A DNA stretch of 64,000 nucleotides from JANQOZ01 sp045106555 (GCA_045106555.1 JBGCET010000061.1:26080-90079), one strand, 5' to 3'; counted from the first letter of the stretch, positions 8,094-17,686 are shown. The notes: generated from the sequence alone by a model not told the origin. Translations and numbers: made by a program.

Positions 8094-8200
8094 GCGATTT
8101 CTCCTAGGCTGACCAACCCGAGTATTTCACAAGCTCCGTTAACGCCGCGTAAAATTTTGTTTCTTGATGATTCCAGGCGTCATAGACAATTTGGACCTTA

Positions 8201-9427
8201 ATGGCTCAGAATAACGCCTTTATCAGCCCGGGAATACCAGTGACTCACAAGCACCTCATGAATGTCTATGGGCGCACCGCGGTAGGATTTGTTCGCGGCG
8301 ACGGCGTGTGGCTGCAAGGCGACGACGATCGGCGTTACCTGGATGCCATTTCCGGTATCGGCGTGTGCAGTTTGGGCCATGGAAATGCTGAATTGGCCCA
8401 GGCGGTTGCCGATCAGGCGGCAACGCTGATCCATACCTCGAATATTCCGCGCATTCCGCTGCAGGAACGGCTGGCAGACAGACTGTGTGAAATCAGCGCA
8501 ATGGATCGGGTCTTCTTTACCAATTCTGGTGCCGAAGCGATGGAGTGTTCGGTCAAGCTGGCTCGGCTGTTTCATTGGCGTCGCGGCCGCCCCAATATCG
8601 ACATTCTAGTGGCGCGAGGCAGCTTTCACGGCCGCACCCTGACCTGTGTCAGCGCAACGGACAATCTCAAATCCCAAGAGGGGTTTGGGCCTATTGTTGA
8701 TGGATTTATTCCGGTAGCGTTTGGCGACATTGAGGCCATAGAGCAGGCGTTGGATTCGAACCCGAACATTGGCGCAGTGATGCTGGAGCCCATCCAGGGC
8801 GAGGGCGGAATCAACCTGCCGCCCAAAGGCTTTCTAAGACAGCTCCGGGAACTCTGCGATACCCGAAAAGTGCTCCTGGTGCTTGATGAAGTTCAATCGG
8901 GCATTGCAAAAACCGGGCGCTGGTTTGCCTTTCAGCACGAGGAAATCGTGCCTGACATCCTGGCCTGCGCCAAGGCCTTAGGTAACGGCGTACCTATCGG
9001 CGCCTGCTTGGCTCGGGAGGCAGTGGCTGAGGCATTTCAGCCCGGCAATCATGGTTCAACCTTTGGCGGGAACCCCCTTGCCTGCCGGGCTGGGGTTACG
9101 GTCTTGGAGATCATGACTCGCGACAACATTCCCGGCCAGGCCGCGGCTCAGGGTCAATGGTTTCTTGATCATCTGTCCGACCGTCTTGGCAGCCACCCGG
9201 CGGTGAAGGAAATCCGCGGCCGAGGACTCATGGTTGGCATTGAATTGTTTGACGACTGCCCGGAAATGAAGTCTTTGGCTTTGGACCGAGGCGCGCTGAT
9301 CAACGTGACTCGAGGCAAGGTGATCCGGCTGCTGCCACCGCTCATTATCAACCGCGACGAACTGACCGCGCTAACCGATATTTTGCTGGACTGTATTGAG
9401 CATTGGCATCAGGCCAATGCCGCCTGA
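8201..9427 (+). CDS. argD: Acetylornithine/succinyldiaminopimelate-type aminotransferase
   Basis: This class III PLP aminotransferase of 408 residues transfers the amino group between glutamate and N-acetylglutamate semialdehyde in arginine synthesis. Key segments are GVWLQGDDDRRYLDAISGIGVCSLGH, FTNSGAEAMECSVKLARL (phosphate cup), GSFHGRT, LEPIQGEGGI, LVLDEVQSGIAKTGRWFA (Asp for the PLP ring) and CAKALGNGVPIGA with the Schiff-base Lys. GSTFGGNPLAC is typical of ArgD. The gene is divergent from grxD across about 107 bases. Related omega-aminotransferases cannot be fully excluded, but motifs favour ArgD. Confidence 0.92.
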   Translation: MAQNNAFISPGIPVTHKHLMNVYGRTAVGFVRGDGVWLQGDDDRRYLDAISGIGVCSLGHGNAELAQAVADQAATLIHTSNIPRIPLQERLADRLCEISAMDRVFFTNSGAEAMECSVKLARLFHWRRGRPNIDILVARGSFHGRTLTCVSATDNLKSQEGFGPIVDGFIPVAFGDIEAIEQALDSNPNIGAVMLEPIQGEGGINLPPKGFLRQLRELCDTRKVLLVLDEVQSGIAKTGRWFAFQHEEIVPDILACAKALGNGVPIGACLAREAVAEAFQPGNHGSTFGGNPLACRAGVTVLEIMTRDNIPGQAAAQGQWFLDHLSDRLGSHPAVKEIRGRGLMVGIELFDDCPEMKSLALDRGALINVTRGKVIRLLPPLIINRDELTALTDILLDCIEHWHQANAA

Positions 9428-9472
9428 TGCTTCTGAACAACCGGTGCTGCAGGCAGGCACACGCCTAAACCG

Positions 9473-10465
9473 ATGAACCAGAAAATTGTCGTTTCGCAAA
9501 TTGGTGAGTCATTCAGAGACTGCACGCAGTTAATTGAGGAAGCAGTCGTTGAGCCGGCGCCCACCCAGGTAAGGATTCGCAACCACTTTGCGGGGGTTAA
9601 TGGCATTTATGATCAAATGCTCTGTGCTAACCGCGTTGAACTCACCCATGTGGTTCCACCCGTCGACGCCGGTGTTGAGGCCATTGGCGTTGTAGAAAAA
9701 ATTGGCAGCGAAGTTGACGCACTGAAAGTTGGGGACCCCGTGGCAACGGTTGGTGCCGGTTACTGTCTTTATAAAACCTGCGATCAGAGTAAAGCCTATC
9801 GGGTGCCTGCAGCGACGCCAGAAATTCTGGCCCTGATACCCAGCGGCGTATCGGCCTTGATCGCGCTGGAGCGCATCGGGGAAATGGGAACCGATGAGAC
9901 GGTGTGTATCACCGCTGCAGCCGGAGGCTTTGGCAATATCGCCACCCAGCTGGCAGTGAATGCAGGCAATCATGTTGTTGCCGTATGTGGCTCAGACAAG
10001 AAGGCACGATGGCTCAGGGAACTTGGCGTTCAGCGGGTCATCAACTACCGGCAAGAGTCACTGGACGAGGTTCTCAAAGCGGAGTACCCAGACCAAATCA
10101 ACCTGGCAATGGACTCGGTTGCCGGCGACACCTTCGATGCCTTGCTGCTGCAGTTGGCTCCCCACGGACGATTGGTCATTTGCGGCCAGACCACCGACCG
10201 AATGCCGCCCCAAAAGGTTATGGCGGAGCGAGTCTATACCCGGCTGTATTGGAAAGCCGCCTCGGTTCGAGGATTTCTCAACATGCGTTTCACCGAATAC
10301 GCCGCGGACGCACGCGAGCGTCTGATTGGGATGACTGAGCGAGGTGAGATAACGCCGTTGATGGACACCACCCGGTTTTCCGGCCTGGGACAGGCTGCCG
10401 ATGCCGGAGAACACTTGTTGGCTGGGGCCAATATGGGCAAGGTGATTCTCGACCTGCGGGTCTGA
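9473..10465 (+). CDS. Zinc-independent MDR alcohol dehydrogenase/quinone reductase-like protein
   Basis: This 330-residue NAD(P)H-dependent medium-chain reductase has an N-terminal GroES-like part with NHFAGVNGIYDQML (the 'GxNxxD' region) and PPVDAGVEAIGVVEKIGSEV. The nucleotide fold carries AAAGGFGNIATQLAV, where quinone reductases normally have AAxGGVG. No catalytic or structural zinc cysteines are present. The pattern resembles the ZADH2/prostaglandin reductase 3 group, which reduces enones. The substrate cannot be told. It follows argD by 45 bases on the same strand and may be cotranscribed. Confidence 0.85.
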   Translation: MNQKIVVSQIGESFRDCTQLIEEAVVEPAPTQVRIRNHFAGVNGIYDQMLCANRVELTHVVPPVDAGVEAIGVVEKIGSEVDALKVGDPVATVGAGYCLYKTCDQSKAYRVPAATPEILALIPSGVSALIALERIGEMGTDETVCITAAAGGFGNIATQLAVNAGNHVVAVCGSDKKARWLRELGVQRVINYRQESLDEVLKAEYPDQINLAMDSVAGDTFDALLLQLAPHGRLVICGQTTDRMPPQKVMAERVYTRLYWKAASVRGFLNMRFTEYAADARERLIGMTERGEITPLMDTTRFSGLGQAADAGEHLLAGANMGKVILDLRV

Positions 10466-10490
10466 GTCTTCCCAGCGAGCAGCGGGGTTA

Positions 10491-11612
10491 TTACCTGAGG
10501 AAAGCGTCCGCGCCAGAACTTTTGAGCTGCTCACCCAAGGCCATCGCAAACTTTCCCAACTCGGTCTGCAGCGCAACGATGTCGTCTGCGCAAATGTTCA
10601 CATGCCCCACCTTGCGTCCGGCACGGGGTTTCTTGCCGTAATCGTGCCAGCGAGCATTCGGGTAGCTCAACGCGTTCGACGGGTCCGGCATCGCTCCGAT
10701 CCAGTTCATCATTGCCGTTGCGCCCATCGCCCGGGTAGATCCTAAAGGCCAATCCATAATGGCCCGAAGATGGTTTTCGAACTGAGAGGTCACCGCGCCG
10801 TCCAGCGACCAATGACCCGAATTATGAACTCGAGGGGCCATCTCGTTTACCATTAGCCGCCCACCCATATCAAATAACTCAATGGCCAGCGCGCCGCAAT
10901 AATCCAGCGCATCCAGAGCCTTGGTTGCGTAGCGTTGAGCTTCCTCCTCCACATCATTGGCCACAGCAGGGGCAAAACTGGTGATCAGTATGCCGTTTTT
11001 ATGTCGGTTTTCCGCCAACGGGTAAAACTCGGTTACACCCCTAACTGACCTGACGGCAATGATGGATAGTTCTCGTTTGAACTCAACGAATTTCTCAACG
11101 ATGAGATCGTTGCCTTGCAACTGCTCCCAAGCCACTTTCAATTCAGCGTTGTCTCGAACGACGGCCTGGCCCTTGCCGTCGTATCCCATGCGGCGGGTTT
11201 TGACCACGCAGGGAAAACCGATGTCATTGCAGCTACTTTCCAGCTGACCCCAATCACTGGCCGGCGAGAATAAGGGGCAGGGAATTTGCAGATCGGTAAA
11301 AAATGTCTTTTCTATCAGGCGATCCTGGGCCATTTTCAACGCCGTCGAACCCGGTCTCACCGGGCACTTGTCGGCCAGAAAATCGGTTGCCGACACCGGT
11401 ACATTCTCGAAATCCAGCGTAATGACATCGCAGGCGTCAGCCAGCTGAGCCAACGCGTTTTGATCAGAGTACTGGGCACAAATATGCTCACCCAGCTGAC
11501 CCGCACAGGCGTCTTCTGCCGGATCAAAAAACACGAACTCCTGGCCTAGCCGGACCCCTTCCAAAGCCATCATTCGACCCAGCTGGCCGCCCCCAAGCAC
11601 ACCAATTTTCAT
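10491..11612 (-). CDS. purK: N5-carboxyaminoimidazole ribonucleotide synthase
   Basis: PurK carboxylates AIR with ATP and bicarbonate in purine synthesis. The 373-residue ATP-grasp protein begins MKIGVLGGGQLGRMMALEG, the characteristic PurK start. Next come FENVPVSATDFLADKCPVRPG, FPCVVKTRRMGYDGKGQ (ATP-grasp lid and Lys), IVEKFVEFKRELSIIAVRS, and MVNEMAPRVHNSGHWSLDG (metal and substrate site). It sits 3 bases after purE on the same strand, the normal purE-purK order. Confidence 0.97.
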   Translation of the reverse strand: MKIGVLGGGQLGRMMALEGVRLGQEFVFFDPAEDACAGQLGEHICAQYSDQNALAQLADACDVITLDFENVPVSATDFLADKCPVRPGSTALKMAQDRLIEKTFFTDLQIPCPLFSPASDWGQLESSCNDIGFPCVVKTRRMGYDGKGQAVVRDNAELKVAWEQLQGNDLIVEKFVEFKRELSIIAVRSVRGVTEFYPLAENRHKNGILITSFAPAVANDVEEEAQRYATKALDALDYCGALAIELFDMGGRLMVNEMAPRVHNSGHWSLDGAVTSQFENHLRAIMDWPLGSTRAMGATAMMNWIGAMPDPSNALSYPNARWHDYGKKPRAGRKVGHVNICADDIVALQTELGKFAMALGEQLKSSGADAFLR

Positions 11613-11615
11613 TAT

Positions 11616-12119
11616 TCAGTCATTCTCCACAGGCTGAGAAGGGTCGGGCCGCGCCAGCACGCGGGTGGTTTGCTCGGTGCGAAAACGGTTCAACTGCTGG
11701 CGAATGTTTTGATCATTCAACGCCAGAATGGATCCAGCCATCAACGCGGCATTAACCGCGCCAGCGCGCCCGATCGCCAGAGTACCTACTGGGACCCCCG
11801 CAGGCATCTGCACGATGGAAAGGAGAGAATCCACGCCGCCCAATGCCGCTGACCGCACGGGTACCCCTAAAACGGGCAGTGCCGTCTTCGCCGCCACCAT
11901 TCCCGGTAGATGAGCCGCCCCACCTGCCCCAGCGATAATGACCTGCAGTCCCCGCTGGGCCGCGGCGTCAGCGTAGTCGAACAGCCGGTCAGGGGTTCGG
12001 TGGGCCGAAACGACCGCAGTCTCAAAGCCGATCTGGAGCTGCTCCAGGGTTTCAGCACAGTGCTTGAGGGTGTCCCAGTCCGACTGAGACCCCATAATGA
12101 CGCCAACTCGTGTGTCCAT
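11616..12119 (-). CDS. purE: N5-carboxyaminoimidazole ribonucleotide mutase
   Basis: PurE moves the carboxylate of N5-CAIR to C4. The 167-residue protein has the class I motifs GSQSDWDTLKHCAETLE, VVSAHRTPDRLFDYA (catalytic His), VIIAGAGGAAHLPGM and VRSAALGGVDSLLSIVQMPAGVPVGTLAIG, full length for the family. It heads the purEK operon on the minus strand and diverges from the small UPF0434-like gene, with under 70 bases between starts. Confidence 0.97.
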   Translation of the reverse strand: MDTRVGVIMGSQSDWDTLKHCAETLEQLQIGFETAVVSAHRTPDRLFDYADAAAQRGLQVIIAGAGGAAHLPGMVAAKTALPVLGVPVRSAALGGVDSLLSIVQMPAGVPVGTLAIGRAGAVNAALMAGSILALNDQNIRQQLNRFRTEQTTRVLARPDPSQPVEND

Positions 12120-12187
12120 CGACCCATTGTACTAAGATAAGGCCGGTCGCAACACGGATGCGAGCCAACAAAAGGGAAGAATTCGAC

Positions 12188-12448
12188 TTGGCATTGGAAA
12201 ACAAGCTACTGGAAATCCTGGCCTGCCCGGTCAGCAACTCGGCATTATTGCCTCTCAGCCTGTCTTTGCAGGAAACGTTGAACCGAGCCATCAGTGGTGG
12301 AAACGTGCTCTACGTGGACGGCAGCCCCGTTCAAGAGACTCTCGATCAGGGCCTGATCACCGAAGACAAGCAGGTGATTTATCGGGTGGAAAATGGCATT
12401 CCGCAACTCCTACCTGATCGCGGAATTGGCACCACACAGCTGGACTGA
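12188..12448 (+). CDS. UPF0434/Trm112-like small protein, diverged
   Basis: Taking the TTG at 12188, which has an AGGGAAG ribosome site 8 bases upstream, gives 86 residues starting with LALENKLLEILACPVSN. 'LLEILACPVCN' is the opening of UPF0434 (YcaR) proteins, and VIYRVENGIPQLLPD is their conserved ending ('x-AFPIRDGIPVML'). The second Cys of CPxC is Ser, and about 20 extra residues (TLNRAISGGNVLYVDGSPVQET) sit between the two landmarks. No zinc knuckle remains. The upstream in-frame ATG at 12158 is less likely because it lacks a ribosome site. Function in this family is poorly known. Confidence 0.72.
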   Translation: MALENKLLEILACPVSNSALLPLSLSLQETLNRAISGGNVLYVDGSPVQETLDQGLITEDKQVIYRVENGIPQLLPDRGIGTTQLD

Positions 12449-12460
12449 CCCCGTCACCAT

Positions 12461-14779
12461 GTGTCATCTCCACCAGACATGAACCGGCCATCCACCAACG
12501 ATAGCCCCTACCACAGCTGCGCCAAGACGTATCTGCGCGGTATGGCGGGATTACTGCAGGGCTTATTTGAGTCGGTGGACAACGCGTTATTTGAGATGGC
12601 TGAAAAGGCCGACAGTAACGCCATGCAAACTCACTACTTCGACGGCATGAGGCAAGTGCGAAAAACTCGCTCCGGGGTTGAGAATGCCATCCTCAAGAGC
12701 CTGAGGCGCCAGTTAATTGATTATCAGAAAGGCGTCGTTCGGACCCCAGAAAATGAGGCTCCGATCACCGAAGATACCCTGAGTCTGGTTGATGAATCGG
12801 AACTGGAACGAAATCTGGCAATATCTGAAATGGTGGCCAAGGGAGAAAACCGGCTGTCACGGCCGTTGTTTGCCATCAGCCAACGAATTGGCGAGGCCAC
12901 CGGCAAAACGCCGCCGGACGACGCCGACAACCCGCTGGGGCCGGCGATTATTTGCACGGCGCTGCAAGACGCCTCACCACAATTTGAAATCGAGCTACCG
13001 GTGCTGCTGGTTATCTACAAGCTGTTCGACCGATCAGTGCTTGAGAACTTGGACGGCGTCTACGAGCAGGTCAATGCCGGATTCATTAACGCCGGAGTGA
13101 TGCCGGCCCTGCAACATAGAGTGTCGACCGCAGGCGCAAGCCGCCCGCCCGGCACCAGCACAGGAGCGCCAGACGCCCCGCCGAATGAAGCCGTTGAGAC
13201 CTCGCCAGCTGAGAGCAGCGATGTAGATCAAACTCCATCGGCAATGCCGGAGGACGCTGGCGCTGATCCCGCCAACGCGAAGGTTCTGGAGTCTATATTG
13301 AGCCTACTCTCTGCTCGCCATGGACCAGTCCAGGCGGCAGCGGGTCACCCGGTCCAATCTGACGCAACACCGGCAGGGAACGACAATATCAGCCTCCAGA
13401 CAAACGTCAGCAACGCCAGCCAGACTCAGCAACTTCTCAATGCGCTATCTGTGCTGCAAAGCAATACCGAGGTGCCCCAGCAAAGCGCCGACGAGGTTAA
13501 GCGCCAGGTGCTCAACGAACTGGGCAAACTGGGGGATCAGACTCAAACCAGCAGTGACGAAGAGGACACCATCGATCTGGTGGCCATGTTGTTCGAATTC
13601 ATACTCAGCGACCCAAACCTGCCCCAACCCATGCAGGTAATGCTGGCCCGTCTTCAAATCCCGTATATTAAGGTCGCACTGATCGACCGACAGCTGTTCG
13701 CTTCGCGCAACCACCCGGCTCGAAAACTGTTAGATACCTTGGCTGATCTTGCGTTGGGCTGGAGTGCCGAGACGGATCGGGGAAATCGCCTGCATCAACA
13801 CATGGAACGCGTGGTCGAACGCGTTATCCGAGACTTTGACGAAGACCTGACGCTGTTCGACACCCTGCGAGACGAACTCAATGAATTTGTCGGGCGCCTG
13901 CAAAAACGCGCTTCGGTCGCTGAAAAGCGCACCACCGAAGCAACCGAAGGCAAACAGCGGCTGCAACAGGCTCGGCGTATGGCATCCGACATTGTCGACA
14001 GCTACGTGGGTGATCAAGAACTGCCCAGCATCGTCACGGAGATTCTCAGCAAACCTTGGGCCAATGTATTGGTTCTGACCTGTCTGCGGCACGGCATCGA
14101 GTCTAAAGAATTCGACGCCGCCAAAGACTTTGTCCACAAATTGATCTGGAGTACCGAGCCGAAAACGGAAAAGGCCGAAGTCAGCAAACTGCAGGCCGAA
14201 CTGCCCGGGCTCACTGCACAGCTACGTAACGGCCTGGAGATGGTGGCCTACCATCAGGACGACATCAAAAGAGTTTTTGCTAGCCTCAAGGCGCTGTATC
14301 GCTCAATGCTGGACAGCCAATATCGCGACCAAATCAGGCTCAAAGACAAGGCGCCGCCTCCCACCATGTCGCTACCCGCTGCAGTGGCTCCCGTACAATT
14401 GCCCATTTCCGGCGCCGCGGATTTGCAGGACAGCGTTTTTGACAGCCTGGCCGATGAGCCCGAGCCGATAGCGCTGGAAGAACTGGAAGAGGTGCTGAGA
14501 GAGCAAGTGCAGTCTCTGAATGTTGGCACCTGGTTTCAGTTCAGCACGGAAAATGGCCAACCCCAGCGCGCCAAGCTGTCCTGGAAAAGCCCCATCACCG
14601 GCAAATACCTGTTTGTTGACAACAAGGGCATCAAGATTGCCGACAAACCTGTCGCGGTGCTTGCCCAGGATCTGGCCAACGGCGAGGTGATTGCGCTGGA
14701 AACCGTGCCGTTGTTCGATCGGGCTTTAAGCGCAATCGCCGAACGCCTCGGCGATAGTGAAACGGAGACACCCGAGTGA
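12461..14779 (+). CDS. DUF1631 family protein
   Basis: This 772-residue, mostly helical cytoplasmic protein of the DUF1631 family is found in gamma- and betaproteobacteria and has no settled function. The N-terminal part (residues 1-200) begins with a helical segment YLRGMAGLLQGLFESVDNALFEMAEKADSNA. Residues 210-360 are a low-complexity, Pro/Ala/Ser/Asp-rich linker. The C-terminal half carries the conserved 'PARKLLDTLADLALGWS', DFDEDLTLFDTLRDEL and PWANVLVLTCLRHGxES segments. A PilZ-like end (GTWFQFSTENGQPQRAKLSWKSPITGKYLFVDNKG) is visible near residues 685-730, suggesting c-di-GMP-related or surface-regulatory ties. The start is GTG at 12461 or ATG at 12479; its end overlaps nadC (GTGA). Confidence 0.85.
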   Translation: MSSPPDMNRPSTNDSPYHSCAKTYLRGMAGLLQGLFESVDNALFEMAEKADSNAMQTHYFDGMRQVRKTRSGVENAILKSLRRQLIDYQKGVVRTPENEAPITEDTLSLVDESELERNLAISEMVAKGENRLSRPLFAISQRIGEATGKTPPDDADNPLGPAIICTALQDASPQFEIELPVLLVIYKLFDRSVLENLDGVYEQVNAGFINAGVMPALQHRVSTAGASRPPGTSTGAPDAPPNEAVETSPAESSDVDQTPSAMPEDAGADPANAKVLESILSLLSARHGPVQAAAGHPVQSDATPAGNDNISLQTNVSNASQTQQLLNALSVLQSNTEVPQQSADEVKRQVLNELGKLGDQTQTSSDEEDTIDLVAMLFEFILSDPNLPQPMQVMLARLQIPYIKVALIDRQLFASRNHPARKLLDTLADLALGWSAETDRGNRLHQHMERVVERVIRDFDEDLTLFDTLRDELNEFVGRLQKRASVAEKRTTEATEGKQRLQQARRMASDIVDSYVGDQELPSIVTEILSKPWANVLVLTCLRHGIESKEFDAAKDFVHKLIWSTEPKTEKAEVSKLQAELPGLTAQLRNGLEMVAYHQDDIKRVFASLKALYRSMLDSQYRDQIRLKDKAPPPTMSLPAAVAPVQLPISGAADLQDSVFDSLADEPEPIALEELEEVLREQVQSLNVGTWFQFSTENGQPQRAKLSWKSPITGKYLFVDNKGIKIADKPVAVLAQDLANGEVIALETVPLFDRALSAIAERLGDSETETPE

Positions 14780-15642
14780 CCCAAACCCCACCCAAACCGC
14801 CACCGCCCCACCTGATTGCACAAGATGTTCAACGTAGCCTGACGGAAGACCTTGGCCTCGATGGCGATATTACAGCGGCTCTCATCAAACCCGAGACGAC
14901 TGGGGTTGGCCGGGTAATCACACGAGAGAACTGCATCATTAGCGGCCAACCCTGGGTGGATGAGTGCTTTCGTCAGGTCGACGGGCAGCTGGCGGTTCGG
15001 TGGCACTGCCAGGACGGGGACGATGTCGCCGCAGACCAGGAGCTGTTCCGTGTGACCGGCAATGCCCGAGCGATTCTGACCGCGGAACGGTCAGCGCTGA
15101 ATTTTCTTCAAATGTTGTCTGGCGTTGCGACCGAAACCGGCCGTTACGCCCAAGGCCTGAAAGGCACTGGAACCCGGGTGCTGGATACCCGAAAAACCCT
15201 TCCCGGGCTGCGTACTGCGCAAAAATACGCGGTGGCCTGTGGCGGTGGCGTCAACCACCGCATGGGTCTATATGACGCATTTCTGATCAAGGAAAACCAC
15301 ATTGCTGCAGCAGGTTCCATCGCAGCCGCCGTGGATCAGGCTCGCAGCAACGGACGCGGCGAACTCATTGAAGTGGAAGTGGAGAACTTCACCCAGTTGC
15401 GCGAAGCCCTCAGCGCCGGCGCCGAAAGAATCATGCTGGATAACTTCAACCTGGAAGAGACCCAGCAAGCGGTAGACCTGGTGCGCTCCCAGCCAAGCTC
15501 CCAAGCGGTTGAACTGGAGGCATCCGGCGGTATTGAACTGGACCGCCTCAGCGAGATTGCGGCAACCGGCGTGGACTTTGTCTCGGTGGGCGCGTTAACC
15601 AAACACGTGCGGGCGGTCGATTTGTCAATGCGGTTTGTCTGA
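14776..15642 (+). CDS. nadC: Nicotinate-nucleotide diphosphorylase (carboxylating)
   Basis: This enzyme converts quinolinate and PRPP to nicotinate mononucleotide in NAD synthesis. The 288-residue protein shows EDLGLDGDITAALI, LTAERSALNFLQMLSGVAT, VLDTRKTLPGLRTAQKYAVACGGGVNHRMGLYDAFLIKENH (quinolinate and PRPP site), EVEVENFTQLREAL, IMLDNFN and LEASGGIELDRLSEIAATGVDFVSVGALTKH. All are canonical. The GTG start overlaps the DUF1631 stop by 4 bases, so it is likely cotranscribed with that gene. Confidence 0.97.
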   Translation: MTQTPPKPPPPHLIAQDVQRSLTEDLGLDGDITAALIKPETTGVGRVITRENCIISGQPWVDECFRQVDGQLAVRWHCQDGDDVAADQELFRVTGNARAILTAERSALNFLQMLSGVATETGRYAQGLKGTGTRVLDTRKTLPGLRTAQKYAVACGGGVNHRMGLYDAFLIKENHIAAAGSIAAAVDQARSNGRGELIEVEVENFTQLREALSAGAERIMLDNFNLEETQQAVDLVRSQPSSQAVELEASGGIELDRLSEIAATGVDFVSVGALTKHVRAVDLSMRFV

Positions 15643-15655
15643 AACCGCGAGGATT

Positions 15656-17110
15656 TCACGCGGCCTTCGCCGCCTGACCGTGGCGTTTCCAATGATCCAC
15701 CAATACGCTGGCAACGCAGGTTGTCAGTCGTTTGGCGTAGGGAACATGAATAAACTCATTGGGACCATGAGCATTGGATTGAGGCCCCAGCACACCCACG
15801 ATCATAAACTGAGCCTTGGGAAAACTTTGCCCCAGCATGGCCATAAACGGGATGGTGCCGCCCTCCCCCATGTACATGGCTTTTGCCCCGTAGCTGTTCA
15901 GGGAGGCACTGGCCAGCGCCTGTTCCAGCCAGGGCGCAACCGTCGGCGCATTCCAGCCTGTTGCCGATTGATCTGCCACAAAACTGATCTGGGCGTTGGC
16001 AGGCGGATTGCTTTCCAGCAGCGCTTTAAGGTGTTCTGTGGCCATATCACCATTCACCAGCGGCGGCAGTCGCAAAGATAGCTTGAGAGAGGTTCCTGGC
16101 CTGAGCACATTGCCGGCATCTTCGATCGCCGGCAGGCCTCCGCTGCCTACCACCGAAAGCGCCGCGCGCCAATTGCGATTGAGCAGTCGATCCAAAGGCC
16201 CATCGCCCATCGCGTTGGCACCCTCAACAAACGGAAATACCGAGTGAACCTCGTCACCCAACAGGGCTGCGACCTCGCTGAGCTGCTGGCGGCGTTGAGA
16301 GGGAATTTCACATTGAAACACCGCATCGTTTACATGCCCGGTACAAGGGTCGTCGATCCGATTGACCAGTTCTCTGGCAATGCGAAAACTGGAAGGCACA
16401 ATGCCGCTGGCATAGCCCGAATGGACACCTTCGGTCAGAATATCCACGGTTAACGTGCCGCTGGCTAAACCCCGCAATGAGGTTGTCACCCACAGCTGAT
16501 CATAGTTACCTGCGCCAGAATCGAGGCAGACCACCAGGCTCGGCGTGCCGATACGGTCTTGCAGGTGGTCTATGTAAAACGGTAAGTCGTAGCTACCACT
16601 TTCCTCACAGGCCTCGATGAGCACAACGCAGCGCGCATGAGGCAATCGCTGTTCCTGCACCGCGCGTATTGCCGTTAAACTGGCGAACGCGGCATACCCG
16701 TCATCGGCACCGCCACGACCAAAAAGCTTGCCGTCGCGGTATACCGGTGTCCAAGGGCCCAAGCCCTCTGACCACCCTTCCATCTCCGGCTGTTTGTCCA
16801 GATGGCCATACAGCAATACGCAATCATCGGAATCCGACTGATCCGCTTCAGTGCCAGGGATTTCCATAAAAATAACCGGCGTGCGACCGTCCAGCCGGAC
16901 CACCTCCAGAGTTTGTCCAGCAATGCCCTGACCATCACACCAACGGCTGATGAGTGATACCGCATCCTCCATATAACCGTGTTCGGCCCATTGACTATCA
17001 AAGTGCGGCGATTTGTTGGGAATTTTGATGTATTCGGTCAACTGGGGAACAATGTCGTCGTCCCACACCTGGTCCACCAAAGACTGCGCACCTGCTGCGT
17101 CAAATGACAT
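15656..17110 (-). CDS. M20 family dipeptidase/metallopeptidase
   Basis: This zinc peptidase of 484 residues belongs to the carnosinase-like M20 group. Metal and catalytic residues are visible: LLYGHLDKQPE (His and the catalytic Asp), GRGGADDGYAAF (bridging Asp), EACEESGS (general base Glu and metal Glu), VCLDSGAG, and the dimerisation domain with LTEGVHSGYASGIVPSSFR. Near the C-terminus GEGGTIPFM and GPQSNAHGPNEFIHVPYAKRL complete the site. I chose ATG 17110 because a GGGAG ribosome site precedes it; an in-frame GTG at 17125 overlaps that site. It likely cleaves small peptides in the cytoplasm. It is divergent from the MarR gene. Confidence 0.92.
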   Translation of the reverse strand: MSFDAAGAQSLVDQVWDDDIVPQLTEYIKIPNKSPHFDSQWAEHGYMEDAVSLISRWCDGQGIAGQTLEVVRLDGRTPVIFMEIPGTEADQSDSDDCVLLYGHLDKQPEMEGWSEGLGPWTPVYRDGKLFGRGGADDGYAAFASLTAIRAVQEQRLPHARCVVLIEACEESGSYDLPFYIDHLQDRIGTPSLVVCLDSGAGNYDQLWVTTSLRGLASGTLTVDILTEGVHSGYASGIVPSSFRIARELVNRIDDPCTGHVNDAVFQCEIPSQRRQQLSEVAALLGDEVHSVFPFVEGANAMGDGPLDRLLNRNWRAALSVVGSGGLPAIEDAGNVLRPGTSLKLSLRLPPLVNGDMATEHLKALLESNPPANAQISFVADQSATGWNAPTVAPWLEQALASASLNSYGAKAMYMGEGGTIPFMAMLGQSFPKAQFMIVGVLGPQSNAHGPNEFIHVPYAKRLTTCVASVLVDHWKRHGQAAKAA

Positions 17111-17238
17111 CAATGATTCTCCCACTCGTTGTTTTCAAGGCCATGGGTAGGACAGTATCGAAAAGCGCCACGACGCTCAATGGCCTTTAGGACGCATCGC
17201 GCCTGTGACAACGAAAGCCCGGCAAAGAGGATATTCTC

Positions 17239-17652
17239 GTGACAAACCCAACGACGGCAGCACGCCTGAGCGCAACCGTGACACAACTGCATCGCTTGCT
17301 TAAACGCGGCGTCGTAAAAACCACGCCGGCCCAGGAAATCCTGCTGTTACAGCTGACCCAAAGCGGACCCCAGACAGTGAGTCAACTTGCGTCTCATCAA
17401 GGGGTTAGGAACGCCACCATCTCACGCATGCTTGGCACCTTGGAGCGAAAAGCGTTGGTGCGACGGGCTAGAGATAAGCGCGATCGGCGGGTGGTCTACG
17501 TGATTGCCACCCGGGAGGCTCTCGCCCAGTCACGCCAGGACCACGAAAACTCAGCGGTCGCCTTCTTGCTGGGCGATTTAACCGAGGAGCAAATTCAGAC
17601 CGTTACCTACGCTCTGGATATTCTTGACGGGGCAATGGCCAAAGACGACTAG
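17239..17652 (+). CDS. MarR family transcriptional regulator
   Basis: This 137-residue winged-helix protein starts at GTG with an AGAGG ribosome site. The DNA-binding part reads ILLLQLTQSGPQTVSQLASHQGVRNATISRMLGTLERKALVRRARDKRDRRVVYVIATREA, the usual recognition helix plus wing (DKRDRR). N- and C-terminal helices would form the dimer. It is divergent from the M20 peptidase and about 330 bases upstream of the RND efflux genes. MarR proteins often repress drug or phenolic efflux, so either neighbour may be its target; no clear palindrome could be assigned by eye. Confidence 0.9.
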   Translation: MTNPTTAARLSATVTQLHRLLKRGVVKTTPAQEILLLQLTQSGPQTVSQLASHQGVRNATISRMLGTLERKALVRRARDKRDRRVVYVIATREALAQSRQDHENSAVAFLLGDLTEEQIQTVTYALDILDGAMAKDD

Positions 17653-17686
17653 GCGATGTTAAGACAGACGGGTAGCGGCGTTGGAA

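Noticed and set aside
8745..8775. Sequence 'TTCGAACCCGAA' resembling the T arm of a tRNA
   Set aside because: It lies inside argD in the coding frame and no acceptor stem or anticodon arm surrounds it.
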